A stretch of 64,000 nt of DNA from Alkalimarinus coralli (GTDB lineage: Bacteria; Pseudomonadota; Gammaproteobacteria; Pseudomonadales; Oleiphilaceae), in contig NZ_CP096016.1 of assembly GCF_023650515.1 (NCBI RefSeq), forward strand, positions 3,040,001 through 3,104,000, read 5' to 3'. Both the position numbers and the translations under genes were made by a program. The notes below the pieces were generated by a model that saw only the letters and a list, made by a program, of their open reading frames with translations, was not told the DNA's origin and made no database searches. Within the stretch, counting starts at the first letter, position 1. Each line of letters starts with the position of its first letter. Positions 60,728 to 64,000 of the stretch are shown here, in pieces.

Positions 60728-62170
60728 ATGCCCAAAAAACCTTCTGCCTTACATATTGGTGCCTTAATCACATATTCTGCACTGACGATGCTGTTTTCTG
60801 CCAACCTGGATGCGAACGAGCTTAACGGCGATGCTAGAAAGCACAGCCAGGCCGCACACAGTCCAGAAGCTGTTTCTGGAACTATTTCAGATACTACGAT
60901 TGTCAACCCGACAGATGATCTACAGTCATTCATCAACAAAGCTGAAAACGGTGCCGTACTTCGGCTGAAGCAAGGACAATACAAAGGCAATTTCATCATA
61001 GATAAACCCCTGACGATTAATTGCTCACCCGGTACGGAACTGGACGGAAACCATATCAAGGACACCATCCGAATTACCGCATCCGATGTCACTATTCAAG
61101 GCTGCAATATTGTTAACTGGGGTGACGACCTGACTGCAATGGATGCAGGCATCATCGTCAAAAAGACGGCTGATAATGTCGTCATCAAAGACAATTATTT
61201 CAAAGGCGTTTCATTTGCCATTTTCCTGGATGCCGCTCGAAACACTTCGGTACACTCGAACCGAATAGAAGGGGTACTTGAAATACGTTCTCAGGATAGA
61301 GGGAATGGGATCCATCTCTATGCCACGACGGGAGCCGACATTGCATTCAATGAGGTGTGGCATACCCGCGATGGAATCTATATCGATACCAGTCACAAAA
61401 ACGCTATTCGCAATAACGAGTTCCACCACCTCCGCTACGGTGTTCACTACATGTATTCGTACAGTAATCTGGTAGAAAATAACTACACCCATCATACCCG
61501 CACCGGCTATGCACTCATGCAGTCCAAACACCTGACCGTTATTAATAACCGCTCGGAGTGGAACGAGAACTACGGAATTCTTCTAAATTACATCACCAAC
61601 TCAACGATAAAAAATAACCACGTAAGTAACACCCGACAAGGCAGTAATTATGTCGGTGACAGTTCATCACAGGGCGCTGAAGGCAAGGCGCTCTTTATCT
61701 ATAATTCCTTTTACAACCGGCTTGAAAACAACACATTTAGAGAGGGTGACCTGGGAATCCACATTACTGCAGGCTCGGAAGACAACGTTATTGCTCGCAA
61801 TAATTTTATTGGTAACAAACAACAAGTTAAATATGTATCAACGCGAACCCAGGAGTGGTCGAACGAAGGCACGGGGAACTTCTGGAGCGACTACCTAGGC
61901 TGGGATAGAGACAATAATGGCGTCGGCGACATACCTTATGAGCCGAATGATGGTGTTGATAAAATGTTATGGAAATACCCCTCTGCCAAAGTACTTATGA
62001 ACAGCCCGGCTGTAGAAACCTTAAGGTGGATTCAGCGCGAATTTCCGGTACTTAAGTCACCCGGTGTGACGGATAGCTACCCATTAATGCGCCCTGCCAG
62101 TAAAATTGAGCAAAATCCACCCAGCAGCCAGCTTTCTCACACAAATCAAACAACGGGAGCGTCATCATGA
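60728..62170 (+). CDS. NosD, periplasmic copper-assembly protein
   Basis: NosD is a beta-helix periplasmic protein needed to mature the copper centre of NosZ, together with NosF and NosY. The 480-residue protein has a signal peptide (residues 1-27) and a right-handed parallel beta-helix with repeated NxxxNN turns (VIKDNYFKGVSF, VHSNRIEGV, AIRNNEFHHLRYG, LVENNYTHH). It ends with LGWDRDNNGVGDIPYEPNDGVD. The ATG at 60728 is used; a GTG one codon earlier is possible. Its stop overlaps nosF (ATGA). Confidence 0.92.
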   Translation: MPKKPSALHIGALITYSALTMLFSANLDANELNGDARKHSQAAHSPEAVSGTISDTTIVNPTDDLQSFINKAENGAVLRLKQGQYKGNFIIDKPLTINCSPGTELDGNHIKDTIRITASDVTIQGCNIVNWGDDLTAMDAGIIVKKTADNVVIKDNYFKGVSFAIFLDAARNTSVHSNRIEGVLEIRSQDRGNGIHLYATTGADIAFNEVWHTRDGIYIDTSHKNAIRNNEFHHLRYGVHYMYSYSNLVENNYTHHTRTGYALMQSKHLTVINNRSEWNENYGILLNYITNSTIKNNHVSNTRQGSNYVGDSSSQGAEGKALFIYNSFYNRLENNTFREGDLGIHITAGSEDNVIARNNFIGNKQQVKYVSTRTQEWSNEGTGNFWSDYLGWDRDNNGVGDIPYEPNDGVDKMLWKYPSAKVLMNSPAVETLRWIQREFPVLKSPGVTDSYPLMRPASKIEQNPPSSQLSHTNQTTGASS

Positions 62171-63141
62171 GCGTAGTACAGCTCACCCACGTTAAGAAAC
62201 ACTTTGATGGTGTTGCCGCGATTAAAGAACTCTCTCTCACTATTGATGAAGGAGAGGTATTAGGGTTGTTTGGGCACAACGGGGCCGGTAAAACAACTAC
62301 GATGAAACTCATCCTGGGGTTGCTCAAACCATCGGAAGGCACTGTGTCTGTTTTTGGCCATGCCCCAACCTCTCCACACTTTAGTGACTACCGCTACAGA
62401 CTCGGGTTCTTGCCTGAAAATGTTTCGTTTTACCAGCAACTCACTGGCCAAGAGGTATTGGCGTATTTTGCCAAACTGAAAAAAGTGAGCAAAAACCGAG
62501 TATCTCAACTGCTGGAAGAAGTCGGTTTAAATCACGCTGCAAACCGAAAGGTCAAAACCTATTCGAAAGGAATGAAACAGCGACTAGGACTGGCACAGGC
62601 ACTCCTGACCGAACCAAAGCTGCTACTGCTTGACGAGCCCACCGTAGGGCTTGACCCCATTGCCACACAAGATTTCTATGGCATGGTCGACCAGCTTAAA
62701 AAATCGGGTTGCTCAGTGATACTCTGCTCGCACGTCTTACCCGGGGTGGAAAAACACATTGATCGCGCCGCTATTTTAGGCGCTGGCCAATTACAGGCGC
62801 TTGGCACACTGGCAGAGCTTCGACAGCAGGCAGAGCTGCCCACCGTCATTCATGCCTATGGTGGAATTAATCAGGACATTTTACGCTCTGAACTAAAAGC
62901 CCATGCCATACAGATATCCAACAATGGCGAGGCAATAGAAATTCAAACATCACATGTAGACAAAACCCATGTTCTGCGGGAACTGATGAAACACCCTAGC
63001 GTCTCAGATGTTGACCTTCAAACACCCTCTTTAGAACAAATTTACCGCTACTACGTAGAAGCCAGCTCACATAAAGCCAATGGAGAGCCTGCACCACATA
63101 TGACAAATTCATTGACTAAAAAGAAAGAAGGAGTCGAATAA
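62167..63141 (+). CDS. NosF, ABC transporter ATPase for NosZ maturation
   Basis: A 324-residue cytoplasmic ATPase that powers the NosDFY complex. Walker A GHNGAGKTTTMKL, ABC signature YSKGMKQRLGLAQAL, Walker B LLLLDEPTVGLDP and H-loop ILCSHVLPG are intact. The C-terminal 60 residues are an extra region typical of this subfamily. It overlaps nosD by 4 bases and nosY by one base, so all three are co-translated. Confidence 0.94.
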   Translation: MSVVQLTHVKKHFDGVAAIKELSLTIDEGEVLGLFGHNGAGKTTTMKLILGLLKPSEGTVSVFGHAPTSPHFSDYRYRLGFLPENVSFYQQLTGQEVLAYFAKLKKVSKNRVSQLLEEVGLNHAANRKVKTYSKGMKQRLGLAQALLTEPKLLLLDEPTVGLDPIATQDFYGMVDQLKKSGCSVILCSHVLPGVEKHIDRAAILGAGQLQALGTLAELRQQAELPTVIHAYGGINQDILRSELKAHAIQISNNGEAIEIQTSHVDKTHVLRELMKHPSVSDVDLQTPSLEQIYRYYVEASSHKANGEPAPHMTNSLTKKKEGVE

Positions 63142-63965
63142 TGCATGCGATTTGGTGTGTTGCTCAAAAAGAGCTAAAAGACGGCCTTCGTAATCGGTGG
63201 ATTATTGCAATCACACTGGTATTTTCGTTGCTGTCCATCGGTATCTCATGGTTTGGTGCCGCTGCGTCTGGGGTTGTAGGTTTTACCTCAATACCCAACA
63301 CCATTATCAGCCTAGCCAGTTTGGCTGTATTTCTTATTCCCCTAATTGCCCTGCTACTCTCTTACGATGCCATTGTGGGCGAAGATGAGGATGGTACCTT
63401 GCTGCTACTGCTGACCTACCCATTAACAAAAGCTCAGTTGCTGTTAGGCAAACTGCTAGGTCACGGCCTAATCATGGGGATATCCACCGCGCTCGGTTTT
63501 GGCTCCTCTGCGGTGATCATTGCATTATTCGCCAGTGGTGTAGATATCTCAGCACTGTCCATCGCATTTACCCGCTTTATTGTTTCCGCCACACTGCTCG
63601 GCATTATTTTCGTGGCAGCGGCCTACTTTATAAGCACATTGGTATCTGAAAAATCAAAAGCGGCCGGGCTGGCACTGATTTTCTGGTTTATATTTGTTCT
63701 GGTTTTCGACTTGGGCTTGCTGGGTCTACTGGTGGCCACTGACGGTCAATTTAACCCAGACCTATTCCCCTATCTGCTCTTATTAAACCCAACCGATGTA
63801 TTTAGACTCATTAACCTTGTTGGCTTTGAAGGCAGTGGCGGTGGTTTGCTGGTCATGGCCAGCGAAGTTGAATTTGGGTTCACAACATTATTCGGTGTTT
63901 TGCTAGGTTGGCTTTTATTGCCGCTTAGCTTGGCTTATTGGGCATTTTCACGACGAAAGATATAG
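63141..63965 (+). CDS. NosY, ABC transporter permease for NosZ maturation
   Basis: A 274-residue polytopic permease of the ABC-2 type with about six membrane spans; it starts MHAIWCVAQKELKDGLRNRWI and has DAIVGEDEDGTLLLLLTYPLTKAQLLLGKLLGHGLIMG between spans. It completes the NosDFY complex. It is the last complete gene in the window; nosL, often next, would lie beyond the right edge. The short tail after its stop contains GGTGCGCAAGCGCCC (63972-63986), a partial copy of the dispersed hairpin motif. Confidence 0.92.
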   Translation: MHAIWCVAQKELKDGLRNRWIIAITLVFSLLSIGISWFGAAASGVVGFTSIPNTIISLASLAVFLIPLIALLLSYDAIVGEDEDGTLLLLLTYPLTKAQLLLGKLLGHGLIMGISTALGFGSSAVIIALFASGVDISALSIAFTRFIVSATLLGIIFVAAAYFISTLVSEKSKAAGLALIFWFIFVLVFDLGLLGLLVATDGQFNPDLFPYLLLLNPTDVFRLINLVGFEGSGGGLLVMASEVEFGFTTLFGVLLGWLLLPLSLAYWAFSRRKI

Positions 63966-64000
63966 ACAAACGGTGCGCAAGCGCCCTATAAAACAACGCT

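Overview
This window looks like the chromosome of a marine, oil- or lipid-using gammaproteobacterium of the Pseudomonas/Marinobacter/Oceanospirillales type. The evidence is gene order: ubiE-ubiJ-ubiB-hisI-hisE-tatABC-rsmE and visC-type hydroxylase/ubiH/pepP/ygfB facing zapA/6S RNA/ygfA both match the arrangement I recall for Pseudomonas. The window also has a wax ester synthase/DGAT, a FATP-type acyl-CoA synthetase, two acyl-CoA dehydrogenases and a crotonase, plus a nitrous-oxide reductase cluster. Base composition looks mid-40s percent GC by eye (not measured). The species cannot be named from this sequence. No tRNA, rRNA or CRISPR array was seen.

Layout. 0.2-5.7 kb: a small ORF, a short orphan flagellin, SOS-type yebG behind a LexA box, a membrane-anchored protein, a metallophosphoesterase, a CarS-like membrane enzyme and a periplasmic solute-binding protein. 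5.8-13.7 kb: a lipid block with wax ester synthase, alpha/beta hydrolase, an unknown protein plus crotonase, acyl-CoA synthetase and a PHA-associated protein. 14.0-21.4 kb: ubiE-ubiJ-ubiB, hisI-hisE, tatABC, rsmE and a phosphoesterase. 21.4-30.5 kb: a DUF2442/DUF4160 pair, two ubiquinone hydroxylases, pepP, ygfB, then zapA, 6S RNA, ygfA and ilvA; two copies of a dispersed element with terminal inverted repeats lie here. 30.8-32.8 kb: a TetR regulator and an old-yellow-enzyme gene that share an operator.

32.8-36.7 kb is an accessory, AT-richer scar zone. It holds a VOC protein, an overlapping unknown pair with one secreted member, a copy of the 3' end of an EAL gene, an IS3-type remnant, an antitoxin with a 5'-truncated PIN toxin, and a Cys-rich ORF whose flanks resemble an integron gene cassette. 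36.7-40.0 kb is a MASE3-PAS-GAF-PAS-GGDEF-EAL protein whose 3' end is the sequence copied in the scar zone. 40.3-56.1 kb carries an MFS transporter, cobS, rpiA, a YiaAB/PspA stress pair, a secreted SGNH hydrolase, TetR plus a large acyl-CoA dehydrogenase, azlCD, a solute-binding protein next to a hybrid histidine kinase, another acyl-CoA dehydrogenase and ppa.

56.3-64.0 kb is nosR-nosZ-nosD-nosF-nosY for reduction of N2O to N2, continuing past the window edge. NosZ carries a twin-arginine signal, so it depends on a TatABC system such as the one at 18.3-19.8 kb. The most interesting signal is regulatory. nosR has a perfect FNR/DNR box (TTGAT-N4-ATCAA). nosZ and nosD each have a matching symmetric variant, TTGAG-N4-CTCAA, and all three sit at the spacing expected for activation at -41.5 from a plausible -10 element.
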